A stretch of 61,351 nt of DNA from an uncultured delta proteobacterium (GCA_947259215.1 CAMYLJ010000024.1:49005-110355); one strand, 5' to 3'; positions 32,500-43,893 are shown, counted from the stretch's first letter. A program made the numbers and translations. The notes: a model not told the origin generated them from the letters alone.

Positions 32500-35328
32500 C
32501 TAGAGCAGGGTTCCGTCGAGGAAGGACTCGGCGAAGCGCTCGGCCGACGCGGGCTTCCCGATCAGGAAGCCCTGGATGGCGTCGCAGCCGTGCTCGCGCA
32601 GGAAGGCCAGCTGCTCGTGGGTCTCGACCCCCTCGGCCACGATCCGCAGCTGGAGGGTCTGCCCCATGGCGATGATCGCCCGGGTGATCGCGGCGTCGTT
32701 CTGCTCCACCGCCACGTCGCGCACGAAGGAGCGGTCGATCTTCAGCGAGTCGACCGGGAAGTTCTTCAGGTAGGCGAGCGACGAGTAGCCCGTGCCGAAG
32801 TCGTCCACGGCCACCCGCACGCCGAGCGCCCGCAGGGCCCGCAGGGTCTCCAGGTTCTGGGCGTCGGCCCGCATCAACATGGTCTCCGTGATCTCGAGCG
32901 AGAGGAGCCCGGGCCGCAGGCCCGACGTGGTGAGGGCCCGGGCCACGCAGTCGACGAGCTTCTCCTCGCGGAACTGGCGGCCCGACAGGTTGACCGACAC
33001 CGGCACCTCGCCCCGGCCGTTCCGCGTCCAGCCCATGGCGGTGCGACAGGCGTCCTCCAGGATCCACTCGCCGAGGGGCACGATCAGCCCCATCTCCTCG
33101 GCGACCCGGATGAAGACGTCGGGCGTCATCAGACCCAGATCCGGGTGGTTCCAGCGCAGGAGCGCCTCGGCCCCGGCGAGGCGACCGTCCTCCAGCTCGA
33201 CGATGGGCTGGTAGTAGAGCTCGAACTGCCGGTCGGAGAGCGCCTTGCGCAGCTGGCCCTCCAGGGTGACCCGCTCGACCGCGGCCTCGTTCATGGACTG
33301 GGTGTAGAACTGGAAGCGGTTCTTCCCCAGCTCCTTGGCGGCGTGCATGGCCGTGTCCGCGTTCTTCATCAGGGTGCCGGCCTCGTCGCCGTCGAACGGG
33401 TACATGGCGATCCCGACGGAGCCCGAGACCACCACCTCGTGGGAGCCCAGGAGAACCGGCTCCACCAGGGTGCGCAGCAGCCGCTCGGCCACGTCGGTGG
33501 CTCCCTCCATGCTCCCCACGTCCGGCACCAGCAGGGTGAACTCGTCGCCGCCGAGCCGCGCCAGCTCGTACTCCACGCCGCCGCCCTCCGAGCGGCCCAC
33601 GTGGTCGCGGACGCGCCGCGCCACCGAGCGCAGCAGCTCGTCGCCGACGCCGTGGCCCATGGTGTCGTTCACCCGCTTGAAGTCGTCCAGGTCGAAGAAG
33701 ACGACCGCCACCGCCGTGTCGCGGCGGCGCGCGCGCTCCAGGGCCTGGGCCAGGTCCTCGGTGAAGCGCCGCCGGTTCGGAAGCTTCGTGAGCGAGTCGT
33801 GGTAGGCCAGGAAGCGCACCCGCTCGAGCATCTGGGCGTTGGAGAACGCCACCGCCACCTGGTCGGCGAGCTGGCTCGCGAGCACCCGGTCCTGCCAGGC
33901 CGTGTCCGCCTCCCGGCGCGCCAGGGCCAGCAGCCCCAGCAGCTGGCCGCCGAAGCGGATGGGAAGCACCAGGGCGGAACGCATGCTCCGGTGGGTCAGC
34001 GGCTTCAAGTAGTCCGCCACGGGCCCGACCAGGTCGCACTCGAGCTCGGCCCCGGACTCGAGCACCCGCACGGCGTCCAGGTCCACCAGCACGTCGTCGC
34101 GCTGGCGGCGCCCGCGCGACTGCGCCTCCGCCAAGTGGCTGCGGGCGCTGGTGGCCGAGGGCCCGTCCAGCACCACCAGGCTCACCGCGTCACAGGGATA
34201 GAGCCCCGGGGTCCGCTCCAACACCGTGTCGATGATCGAGCCCAGGTCCATGCTCGAGAGCACGGCCCGATCCAGCTCGCTGCGGGCCTCCAGGCTTCGG
34301 AACTGGACTCCGAGCTGCGCCGCCATCGTGTTGAAGGTCTCCGCCAGGTCCTGGAACTCGTCCTCGCTCGAGACCCGCACCCGCGTGTCGAAGTGCTGAT
34401 CGGCGATGCGCAGTGCCCCCGCGCGCAGGCGGCGCAGTGGCACCAGGCTGCGGCGGATCTGGCCCATTCCGAGCAGCGCCACCACCAGCAGCGAGCCGGC
34501 GACGATCAGCCCGAACGAGGCGCTGAACTCGCGCAACGAGGCGAAGATCCGGCTCTCGGCCTCGGCCACCACCACCACCCAGCGCGAGGTGTTGAAGCGC
34601 GGCCGCAGGAAGAGCGCCCAGTAGCGCGCGCGGTAGTCCTCGTCCCGCTGGGGCCAGACGAACTCTCCCGACACGCGCCGACTCATCTCGAACGCCAGTG
34701 CATCGTCCAGGGGCAGCGGATCTTCGCTCGAGCACGAGACGGCGGCCAGGTGCTCGTCGAGCACGCAGAAGCCCTGGCCGTCCACGTCCACACTGTCCCG
34801 CGCGACGGCGAACAGGTAGTCCGGGCTCACCTCGGCCATCAGCAGCTGCTTCCCGGAGGCGGTCACCATCGCGACGCGACCCGGACCGTCGCCGGGGATC
34901 GTGGTCACCAGCGTCCCCCCGGAGGCCAGATGCTCCCGGGCCGCGCTGCCGATCTCCGGGTGCCGCACGTCCCCGCCGAAGACCGAGCGTGTCGAACCCC
35001 GGGGGTCCGACAGAGCCATCGCCTCGAAGCGATCCCGCAGATGCGGCACCAGCTCGGGCGGCAGCTCGCCCCGCCCGTCGAGTCGGGCCGCGATGGGCCG
35101 CAGGGACTCCTCCAGCACGATCAAGCGCTCGTGGATCTGGAGCCCGACGGCCTTGCTCACGTCGCGCAGCCGGCGCTGGCTCTCCTGCTCGAGGCGGCCG
35201 CGCACCGTCGTGAACCCGACCACCGCCAGGGCGACCGTCGGCAGCAGCGCGCACGCCACGAACATGCCGAGCAGCCGGCGGCCGAACCGGCTGCGGAGGA
35301 AATCGCCGCTCTGGGGAACGGATTCCAC
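32500..35328 (-). CDS. membrane GGDEF-EAL cyclic di-GMP protein (sensor-HAMP-GAF-GGDEF-EAL)
   Basis: 942 residues. TM1 is about 20-43, with a large periplasmic sensor region (44-270) of dCache-like spacing and TM2 at about 270-292. HAMP (292-345), a GAF domain (about 360-500), GGDEF (about 515-690) and EAL (about 695-940) follow. The GGDEF motif is intact (ARLGGDEFTLLVP). The EAL domain retains AEALLRW and DDFGTGYSSL, so both synthesis and hydrolysis look possible. Environmental or envelope signals probably set the balance. ATG at 35328 lies 3 bases after the pseudopilin stop, so the two are cotranscribed. The PilZ protein at 8086 is a possible receptor. Confidence 0.94.
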   Translation of the reverse strand: MESVPQSGDFLRSRFGRRLLGMFVACALLPTVALAVVGFTTVRGRLEQESQRRLRDVSKAVGLQIHERLIVLEESLRPIAARLDGRGELPPELVPHLRDRFEAMALSDPRGSTRSVFGGDVRHPEIGSAAREHLASGGTLVTTIPGDGPGRVAMVTASGKQLLMAEVSPDYLFAVARDSVDVDGQGFCVLDEHLAAVSCSSEDPLPLDDALAFEMSRRVSGEFVWPQRDEDYRARYWALFLRPRFNTSRWVVVVAEAESRIFASLREFSASFGLIVAGSLLVVALLGMGQIRRSLVPLRRLRAGALRIADQHFDTRVRVSSEDEFQDLAETFNTMAAQLGVQFRSLEARSELDRAVLSSMDLGSIIDTVLERTPGLYPCDAVSLVVLDGPSATSARSHLAEAQSRGRRQRDDVLVDLDAVRVLESGAELECDLVGPVADYLKPLTHRSMRSALVLPIRFGGQLLGLLALARREADTAWQDRVLASQLADQVAVAFSNAQMLERVRFLAYHDSLTKLPNRRRFTEDLAQALERARRRDTAVAVVFFDLDDFKRVNDTMGHGVGDELLRSVARRVRDHVGRSEGGGVEYELARLGGDEFTLLVPDVGSMEGATDVAERLLRTLVEPVLLGSHEVVVSGSVGIAMYPFDGDEAGTLMKNADTAMHAAKELGKNRFQFYTQSMNEAAVERVTLEGQLRKALSDRQFELYYQPIVELEDGRLAGAEALLRWNHPDLGLMTPDVFIRVAEEMGLIVPLGEWILEDACRTAMGWTRNGRGEVPVSVNLSGRQFREEKLVDCVARALTTSGLRPGLLSLEITETMLMRADAQNLETLRALRALGVRVAVDDFGTGYSSLAYLKNFPVDSLKIDRSFVRDVAVEQNDAAITRAIIAMGQTLQLRIVAEGVETHEQLAFLREHGCDAIQGFLIGKPASAERFAESFLDGTLL

Positions 35329-35331
35329 GGC

Positions 35332-35823
35332 TCAGTAGTCCTCGGCGACACCGACGAAGGCTCCGTCGGCCGCTCGGATGATGTCGTCCCGGCTCGCCTT
35401 GGCGGTCAGGGGCATCTTGCTGTCCCCGTCCGGACCCATGCTGTAGAGGTCGAAATCGCTGTTGATCGGAACCAGGTTCTTGTCCTTGCGGAGCTCTCCC
35501 TTCTTCGGGGGGTTCGGTCCGGAGATCCGCAGGTATTGGTACGGGTTGCCCCAGGTGTCGCGCATGCGGTCGGCCCCGACCGCCGAGAGATCCCCCGGAA
35601 GGACCCGGTTCTCCAGCTCGAACGCCGCGACCAGGTCCTCGATCCACCGGATCTGGGCGACCACCCCAGCCATCCGGCTGCGCTCGACGTAGCCCTGGTA
35701 GGCCGGCACCGCGATCATCGCCAGAACGCCCGCGATGGCCACGACGAACATCACCTCGATGAGCGTGAAGGCGCTGCCCCGCCGCCATCGGGATCCCGGC
35801 CCCTGTGCACGGGCTCGCGTCAA
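35332..35823 (-). CDS. GspG-like type II pseudopilin
   Basis: 163-residue prepilin. The type III signal (AFTLIEVMFVVAIAGVLAMIA) has Glu at +5 and Ala rather than Gly at -1. The C-terminal part has DTWGNPYQYL and INSDFDLYSMGPDGD, the GspG-type calcium-binding features. TTG at 35823 is preferred because GGGGAGAG lies just upstream. GTG at 35877 would give a 37-residue leader with no good ribosome-binding site. Processing by a prepilin peptidase and assembly into a type II secretion or type IV pilus-like fibre is expected, but no other pilus/secretion gene is in the window. Confidence 0.85.
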   Translation of the reverse strand: MTRARAQGPGSRWRRGSAFTLIEVMFVVAIAGVLAMIAVPAYQGYVERSRMAGVVAQIRWIEDLVAAFELENRVLPGDLSAVGADRMRDTWGNPYQYLRISGPNPPKKGELRKDKNLVPINSDFDLYSMGPDGDSKMPLTAKASRDDIIRAADGAFVGVAEDY

Positions 35824-36042
35824 TCCACTCTCCCCTGCCCCTCGCTGCGAAAAGGGCGTCTTCGAACCAATCGGCACTCCGCGAGGGTGATGTGACCCCC
35901 TTCCGGCCGCGGCACGCGGGCGCCGGGCCCGAACCGCCGTTGTCTGATGCGGAGTTGCCGACGGGCTGCGGGCGGGCTGCCGCCCGACGAGGCCCCTCGG
36001 GATTCGGGAGCAGAACGGGCTAGGCTTCCGGCGTCGCCGGGC

Positions 36043-36333
36043 CTAGTGCAGGGTCATCGGCCCCTTGCGCAGGCGTCCGTCCAGCAGCTCGAAGTAGAGC
36101 AGCACCAGGACGTACTGGAGCTCGCGGGGCAGTCCGGCGATGAAGTCCCGCCCCTCTCTGGCGTCGGGGAGCTGGAGCAGATGCTGAACCACGCGTTGGA
36201 TCGAGTCGATCTCGCGATCGACCACGGAGCGCAGGCACTGCGCCTCCTGCTCGAAGGCGGCGCGCACGGTCCGGATGTCGAAGAGCAGGTGGAGCCCCCG
36301 CTCGCTCGCGGCCAGCAGCCCCTGAGTGTCCAT
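36043..36333 (-). CDS. small hypothetical protein
   Basis: 96 residues, helical, no signal peptide. It contains an acidic/aliphatic pattern (REIDSIQRVVQHLLQLPDA, LQYVLVLLYFELLDG) suggestive of a short helical bundle. ATG at 36331-36333 with only a weak GAG upstream. It diverges from the aminotransferase gene, with 44 bases between starts. Coding-like composition and a sensible protein favour a real gene, but no family is recognised. Confidence 0.5.
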   Translation of the reverse strand: MDTQGLLAASERGLHLLFDIRTVRAAFEQEAQCLRSVVDREIDSIQRVVQHLLQLPDAREGRDFIAGLPRELQYVLVLLYFELLDGRLRKGPMTLH

Positions 36334-36377
36334 GGGGGTCTCATCGGACGGACGCCGCCCCCGATTGACCGCGTCCG

Positions 36378-37502
36378 ATGAACTGGCAACGCACGCGCAG
36401 CTTCTTCCCGGTGACCCGCGAGCTCGTCTACCTGAACCACGCAGGGGTAGCGCCCATCTCGACGCGGGTGGACGAGGCGCTGCGCCGCTACGCCGACGAG
36501 GCGACCCGCATGGGAGCCTTCCAGTACCCGACCGCCTTCGATGCGGAGGTGGAGCGGGTGCGGGGCCGCGCCGCCGCCCTGCTGCACGCGGAGCCGGACG
36601 AGGTCGCCTTCGTCAAGAACACCACCGAGGGACTGGGCCTCATCGCCGCGGGACTGGACTGGCAGCCGGGCGACCAGGTGCTGACCTGCGACCTCGAGTA
36701 CCCGTCCAACGTCTATCCCTGGTGGAGCCTGCGCGATCGGGGCGTGGAGACCGTGATGCTGCGCAGCCGCGACGGCCGGCTCTCCCTGGAGCACGTGGAC
36801 GAGGCCCTGAAGAATCCCCGCACGCGCCTGCTGGCGCTGTCGTCGGTGGAGTACGGCTCCGGGTTCCGCAACGACCTGGAAGCGCTCGGCGCGCTGTGCC
36901 GCGAGCGCGGGGTGCTCTTCTGCGTCGATGCCATCCAGAGCCTCGGCTGCCTGCCCCTGGATCCCGGCGCCTGGGGCGTGGACTTCCTCGCCGCCGACGG
37001 TCACAAGTGGCTCTGCTCCCTGGAGGGCTGCGGCATCTTCTACTGCGCCCGCAGCATGCTGGACCGGCTGGTGCCGCGGATCGTCGGCTGGCGCAGCGTC
37101 ACCGACAACACCGATTACGACCGCTACCACATGGACCTCCAGCCTTCCGCCGGTCGCTTCGAAGAAGGGACGCCCAACACGGCCGGGATCTTCGGCCTCG
37201 GCGCCGCCATCGACCTGGTGCTGGAGCTCGGCATCGACGCCATCGCGGAGCGGGTGCTGGCGCTCACCGACCAGCTGGTGGCGGGCCTCACGGCCGTCGG
37301 GGCCGACCTCCGCAGCCCGCGCGCGCCGGGCGAAACCTCGGGCATCGTCTCCTTCAGCCTGGGAGACGAGCCGGCGAAGCGCACGGTGACGCGGCTGCGG
37401 CGCGCGAAGGTCTTCACCGTCGCGCGCCGGGACGGCGTGCGCGCATCACCCCACTACTACAACACCGAGGCCGAGCTCGATCGGCTGCTGGAGGCCCTCT
37501 AG
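36378..37502 (+). CDS. class V aminotransferase (cysteine desulfurase-like)
   Basis: 374-residue PLP enzyme of the class V fold. VYLNHAGVAPIS, VAFVKNTTEGLGLIAAGL, DAIQSLGCLPLDP and AADGHKWLCSLEG carry the PLP-binding Asp and Lys (DGHKW). TPNTAGIFGLGAAI follows. The short active-site loop lacks the catalytic Cys-rich loop of IscS. This is typical of isopenicillin-N epimerase/selenocysteine-lyase-like aminotransferases, so the substrate is uncertain. ATG at 36378, 5 bases before the ABC-F gene. Possibly cotranscribed with it by read-through. Confidence 0.85.
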   Translation: MNWQRTRSFFPVTRELVYLNHAGVAPISTRVDEALRRYADEATRMGAFQYPTAFDAEVERVRGRAAALLHAEPDEVAFVKNTTEGLGLIAAGLDWQPGDQVLTCDLEYPSNVYPWWSLRDRGVETVMLRSRDGRLSLEHVDEALKNPRTRLLALSSVEYGSGFRNDLEALGALCRERGVLFCVDAIQSLGCLPLDPGAWGVDFLAADGHKWLCSLEGCGIFYCARSMLDRLVPRIVGWRSVTDNTDYDRYHMDLQPSAGRFEEGTPNTAGIFGLGAAIDLVLELGIDAIAERVLALTDQLVAGLTAVGADLRSPRAPGETSGIVSFSLGDEPAKRTVTRLRRAKVFTVARRDGVRASPHYYNTEAELDRLLEAL

Positions 37503-37507
37503 CGCCG

Positions 37508-39499
<1,992 letters not shown>

Positions 39500-39523
<24 letters not shown>

Positions 39524-41602
39524 GAAGTTGATCCAGGCCTTCACGCGGTCCACCGCGTCCAGCAGCACCCGAAACCGGTCCCCCAGCTGGAAGCGCTCGC
39601 GGCTGCCGCGCACCACGAGGGTGTGGGCGCGCTCGTCGAAGACCGCGTAGCCCGGCATCGTCGACACGTGCACCAGGCCGTCGACGAAGATCTCGTCGAG
39701 GGTCACGTAGAGCCCGTGCTTGGCCACGCTCGTGACGGTGGCGTCGAACTCCTGGCCCACCCGGCTGGCCATGAAGGCGCACTGCTTCAGATCGACCATC
39801 TCGCGCTCGGCCTTCTCGGCCAGGCGCTCGCGCTGGGAGACCCGCGCCGCCACGCCCTCGAGGCCCCCGGCGCGGGCCTCGGCGCGGCGCTGGGCGGCGG
39901 CGTCCCCGGCCAGCACGTCGGCCAGGGCCCGGTGCACCACCAGATCGGCGTAGCGGCGGATGGGCGACGTGAAGTGGGTGTAGTGCTCGAAGCCCAGGGC
40001 GAAGTGCCCCTGGCCCTGCACGGCATAGCGAGCCTGGCGCATGGCGCGCAGCGCCACCAGGTTGACGAGACGCTCCTCGGGTCGCCCCGCCGCCCGCGCC
40101 AGCGCCCGCGCGATGTCGCCCGGCGTGAGCAGCGCGTCCCGGGCGCGGCCTTCGACCAGGTGGAAGCCCCGCAGCACCTCCCGCAGCGTCTCGATGTCGG
40201 CGGGGGTCGGGGGCTCGTGGATGCGGTAGAGGGCCGGGGCGGCCGCCGCCGTCAGCGTCTCCGCCACCGCCCGGTTCGCCGCGAGCATGGCCTCCTCGAT
40301 GGCACGGTGGGCGTCGTTTCGCGGCGCACGCACGATGTCCACCGGGTGCCCGTCGTCGCCCAGCACGATGGAGGCCGAGGGCAGGTCGAAATCGATCGAG
40401 CCCGCGGCGAAGCGCCGCTGGCGCAGGCGGGTCGCGACGCCGCCGAGCGCGCCCACCTGGGCCGTCACGGCTCCCGGGGTCCCGGGCGGCGCGCCCTTCC
40501 CTTCCAGGATGGCAGCCGCCTCTTCGTAGGCGAGCTTCGCGCGGCTGCGGATCGCGGCCGGGTAGGTGCTGCGGCGCCGGACCTCGCCCCGCGGATCGAT
40601 CTCCAGCTCCGCGCAGAAGACGAAGCGGTCCACCTCGGGGCGCAGGGAGCAGAGGTCCCCGGACAGGCGCTCGGGGAGCATGGGAATGGCGCGGTCGGGG
40701 AAGTAGACGCTGTTGCCCCGGCGCAGGGCCTCGCGATCCAGGGCCGAGCCCTCGGGCACGTAGTAGGAGACGTCGGCGATGGCCACCCACAGGCGCGCGT
40801 TCCCATTGGGGAGGGGCTCGACACAGACCGCGTCGTCGTGGTCTCGCGCCGTTTCGGGATCGATGGTCAGGAACGTCCGCTCGCGCAGGTCGACGCGGCG
40901 CGCGAGCTCCGTCGGATCGAGCTCCGGCGAGGCCGCCTCGGCCTCGCGCAGGACGTTCTCCGGGAACGCCACCGGGAGCCGGCGGTGCCACACCACCGCG
41001 CGAAAGTCCGCCTCCGGCGTGCCGGGCGGCCCCAGCACCTCCACCACCCGCCCCGTCGGCTGTCCACCCCGCCGCCGCCCCGCCGCGGCCACCACCACGT
41101 CGCCGTCGCGCGCGTCGCCCAGGTCGTCCCGGGCCACGCGCAGACCCCACTCGACGTCGTCTCGGTAGGGCGTGATGAAGCCGCCCGTGCGCTCGCGGGA
41201 GAGGATGCCCACCCACTCGCGGCGCCGGGTCTCGAGCACGTGCACCACGTCGCCTCGTTGCGGGCCCGGCCCTCCGCGCGGGAGCAGCAGCACGCGGTCG
41301 CCGTCGCGGGCGTCCGCGGGCTCGACCACCGCGTAGAGCTGGTCGTCCTCCGCGATCACCTGGGGCGGCCGCTCGCGGGCGGCGTGGAAGACGCCCTCCA
41401 CCAGGCCGTCGCTGCGGCGCGCGCGCCAGCGCCCGTCGACGCGCTCCACGGCGCCCTCGGCGGCCAGGGACCGCAGCACGCCGCGCAGCTCGCCCAGCTG
41501 GTTGCGGCGCCCGCCGACCTGGCGCAGCAGCACCTTCACCGTGAGCGCAGGCCGCCCCCGGCGCGAGAGCGCGGCCAATACGTCCGCACGCGAGAGCGCC
41601 AT
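39500..41602 (-). CDS. rnr: ribonuclease R (RNB family exoribonuclease)
   Basis: 700 residues. An N-terminal winged-helix/cold-shock region precedes the RNB catalytic domain. The domain includes TIDPETARDHDDAV (metal-binding Asp cluster), VAIADVSYYVP and FPDRAIPMLPERLS, with LYRIHEPPT further on. A C-terminal S1 domain (EFDATVTSVAKHGLYVTL) is present. It degrades structured RNA 3' to 5'. ATG at 41602. It is convergent with the ABC-F gene, sharing 24 bases at their 3' ends. Confidence 0.95.
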
Positions 41603-41638
41603 CCGGGACGGGTGTACCGAACCCGGCGGCCGCGCGCC

Positions 41639-42061
41639 CTAGAGCTTGAAGGGGTTGCCTTCGTGGACCTCGCTGGCGTAGCGCTTGTCCTCGTCCTTCA
41701 CGCGGACGTAGCCGTCGCCCTGCTTCAGGATCACGTGGCAGCGGGTCTTGGCCGTGCCGTCCCAGCGCAAGCAGTGGCGCCCGAGGGGATCCACGAACCA
41801 GATGCCGGTCTGCGCCTCGCCACCGTCGACCCCGCTCATGCGGCCGTCCGGGTGGTAGTACGCCTTCCAGCGCGTCTTCTGGCGACTGCTGCTGAAGACC
41901 AGCTCGCTGTTCCCCGTGTAGAGCTCCCAGACCTCGTCCACCGACAGCTGGCCGGGCGCGAGCTGGAGCTCGGGTGCCGTCGCGTCGTCCGCCCGGGCCG
42001 GGCCGGTTCCGAGCGCCAGCCCCAGGGCCAGCGCGCACGCCATTCCTCGTAAGATCCGCAT
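41639..42061 (-). CDS. exported DUF995-like protein
   Basis: 140 residues with a clear signal peptide (MRILRGMACALALGLALG, cleavage after ARA). The mature part YTGNSELVFSS, YYHPDGRMSGVDGGE, GIWFVDPLGRHCLRWDG and CHVILKQGDGY resembles the DUF995 family of periplasmic proteins. Two Cys could form a disulfide. ATG at 42061 has a very strong GGAGAGGAG site. It is upstream of a 208-base region that ends in the tRNA gene on the other strand. Function unknown. Confidence 0.7.
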   Translation of the reverse strand: MRILRGMACALALGLALGTGPARADDATAPELQLAPGQLSVDEVWELYTGNSELVFSSSRQKTRWKAYYHPDGRMSGVDGGEAQTGIWFVDPLGRHCLRWDGTAKTRCHVILKQGDGYVRVKDEDKRYASEVHEGNPFKL

Positions 42062-42172
42062 CACGGTACTCCTCTCCTTCCCCCCGAAACGACACGGCCG
42101 ACGCGTGAATCTCCGCATCGGCCGCACGCCAGAACGGGTACCACCGCCCCGTGAAGGGTCGCTGAACGCAGC

Positions 42173-42186
42173 TTCCCCGCGGGGAA
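42173..42186. repeat. 14-base perfect palindrome
   Basis: TTCCCCGCGGGGAA, between the divergent DUF995-like gene and the tRNA promoter. Possible operator. A second stem GGCCGA/TCGGCC lies at about 42093-42122. Confidence 0.45.
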
Positions 42187-42221
42187 TTCCGCGTGGAGCA
42201 GGTCCGCAGACCTTCGCGACG

Positions 42222-42250
42222 TTGACGCCGGAGGCAGCGGCTCCTAGGTT
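42222..42250 (+). promoter_or_regulatory. tRNA-Leu promoter
   Basis: TTGACG (42222-42227), 17-base spacer and TAGGTT (42245-42250). The -35 matches five of six, the -10 three of six. It is 19 bases before the tRNA 5' end. Confidence 0.5.
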
Positions 42251-42269
42251 TCAACGCCCGTAACCGCGT

Positions 42270-42356
42270 GCCCGGGTGGCGGAATTGGTAGACGCGCTAG
42301 ACTCAGAATCTAGTCCTCGCAAGGGGGTGCTGGTTCGACTCCAGTCCCGGGCACCA
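42270..42356 (+). tRNA. tRNA-Leu (anticodon CAG)
   Basis: A complete type II tRNA with 3' CCA encoded. Acceptor stem GCCCGGG/CCCGGGC, D-arm GGCGGAATTGGTAGACGC, and anticodon stem CTAGA/TCTAG with loop CTCAGAA, anticodon CAG at 42304-42306. A long variable arm and TTCGACT T-loop follow. CUG is the likely major Leu codon here. Only 16 bases separate it from the convergent sulfatase stop. Confidence 0.95.
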
Positions 42357-42372
42357 CGCCAACCCTTCCCTG

Positions 42373-43848
42373 CTAGATCTCCGGCTCCGGCCGGCCGTAG
42401 CCCTCGCCGATGACGGCCCGGCAGCGGGCCTCGGCTTCCTCGGGGTCCTCGCCGACCTCCCTCACGAGGGAGGCGTGCAGCTCTGCGAGGAGGGCGGCGT
42501 GCTCCGGCCGCCCGGCCCGATTGTGGAACTCGCCGGGATCCGCCGCCAGGTCGTAGAGCTCGCGCTCGGGCGCGTGCCGGGGGCTCGGACGCGTGTGGTA
42601 GACGTACTTCCAGCGCCCGCGGCGCAGCATGGCGAAGCCCGACGCCACGTTGTGTCCGAAGTACTCGGCCGCTGCGCGATCCTTCCAGGAGTGCTGCGGG
42701 TCGTCGAGCCACGGCAGCAGCGAGTCCCCATCCCAGTCGTCCGGCGTCGCCGCGCCGCCGAGGTCGGCGAAGGTCTGCACCAGGTCGAGAAGCGAGCAGG
42801 CGCCGCTGCGCCGCTGGCCGCCCGCCCAGCGCGCGGGCCAGCTCACGACGAGCGGCACCCGCGCAGCGTGCTCGTACATGCAGTTCTTCCACCAGAGGCC
42901 GTGCTCGCCCAGGTTCTCCCCGTGGTCGGCCGCGTAGACCACGACCGTGTCGTCGGCGAAGCGGCTGCGGGCCAGGGCGTCGAGGACCGTGCCCACCTGC
43001 TCGTCCATCCAGGTCACGAGACCGTGGTAGAGCTCCCGGCCGCGCTGCACCACCTCCGCAGGGACGTCGCTCATGCGGAAGCCGAGCCGCAGGTGCTGGT
43101 AGTTCCGGGGCAGTGACGCCAGCTGTCCGTCCGGGATCTCCGGCGCCGGCACCCGCCCCTGATAGGGCGCCCAGTAGGGCTCGGGCACGATCAGCGGGAA
43201 GTGCGGCGCCAGGAAGCCCACCAGCAGGAAGAATGGCGCCTCGCCGCGGCGGCGCTTGCGCAGGAAGTCCAGCGCCGAGGCGGCGACCGTCCGGTCGTGG
43301 CGCAGGACCGGCGAGTCCTTCCCGACGCGGAAGTTCGAGAAGCGCTTGGAGAGCTCCCGGGGCGGCGCCAGGTCGTCGGGGTCGCGCCGGTTCACGATGC
43401 CCGTCTTGTGGTAGCGGTTGCTGCGCAGGTCCGTGATCTCGCGGAAGCCGTAGCGGCGCGTCGCGTCGTAGTGCTGCTTGCCGCAGAGGACGGCGTCGTA
43501 GCCGGCCCCGCGCATCACCCGCGCGATGGACGGCACGTCGTCGCCCGGCAGCCAGCTGCGGTTGCCCCAGGCGCCGACCCGCGAGGCGTACTTCCCCGCC
43601 GTGAGCGACAGGCGCGAGGGCCCGCAGAGCGGCGAGGAGCAGTAGGCGCTCTCGAAGACGACGCCGCGCTCGGCCAGCCCGTCCAGGTGGGGCGTCCGCG
43701 CCAGCGGGCTGCCGTAGGCGCCCATCACACCGGCGTTGTGCTCATCGGAGAAGAGGAAGACGAGGTTCGGCGGCCCCTCGCCGGGCGCACGTCGGCCGCG
43801 AAGCGTCTGCCACGAGCGCTGGATCGCCGCGAGGGCCACGGCCCGCAC
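42373..43848 (-). CDS. type I (formylglycine) sulfatase
   Basis: 491-residue alkaline-phosphatase-fold sulfatase. LFSDEHNAGVMGAYG carries metal-binding Asp and the formylglycine motif is SPLCGPSRLSLTAG (C-x-P-x-R). GKQHYDAT, DRTVAASALDFLRKR and VVVYAADHGENLGEHGLWWK supply further metal ligands. WKYVYH near the C-terminus is family-typical. It needs a formylglycine-generating or anaerobic sulfatase-maturating enzyme, not seen in the window. No signal peptide, so a cytoplasmic choline- or sugar-sulfate substrate is possible. GTG at 43848; a start a few codons later is also possible. Confidence 0.92.
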   Translation of the reverse strand: MRAVALAAIQRSWQTLRGRRAPGEGPPNLVFLFSDEHNAGVMGAYGSPLARTPHLDGLAERGVVFESAYCSSPLCGPSRLSLTAGKYASRVGAWGNRSWLPGDDVPSIARVMRGAGYDAVLCGKQHYDATRRYGFREITDLRSNRYHKTGIVNRRDPDDLAPPRELSKRFSNFRVGKDSPVLRHDRTVAASALDFLRKRRRGEAPFFLLVGFLAPHFPLIVPEPYWAPYQGRVPAPEIPDGQLASLPRNYQHLRLGFRMSDVPAEVVQRGRELYHGLVTWMDEQVGTVLDALARSRFADDTVVVYAADHGENLGEHGLWWKNCMYEHAARVPLVVSWPARWAGGQRRSGACSLLDLVQTFADLGGAATPDDWDGDSLLPWLDDPQHSWKDRAAAEYFGHNVASGFAMLRRGRWKYVYHTRPSPRHAPERELYDLAADPGEFHNRAGRPEHAALLAELHASLVREVGEDPEEAEARCRAVIGEGYGRPEPEI

Positions 43849-43872
43849 CCTACCCGAGGGGTCCAGGGGTTG

Positions 43873-43893
43873 CCACGCGGCCGGGCCGCGTGG
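43873..43893. promoter_or_regulatory. 9-bp palindrome between sulfatase and glycosyltransferase starts
   Basis: CCACGCGGC-CGG-GCCGCGTGG lies 24 bases upstream of the sulfatase GTG and 52 bases before the divergent glycosyltransferase GTG. It is a candidate operator for both. Confidence 0.4.

Noticed and set aside
36326-37507. Long N-terminal extension of the ABC-F gene through the aminotransferase gene
   Set aside because: It is a shadow of the aminotransferase. ATG at 37508 gives the family-standard N-terminus.
42270-43848. An integrated element at the tRNA-Leu
   Set aside because: No integrase, no repeat of the tRNA 3' end and no mobile-element gene were seen within the window.
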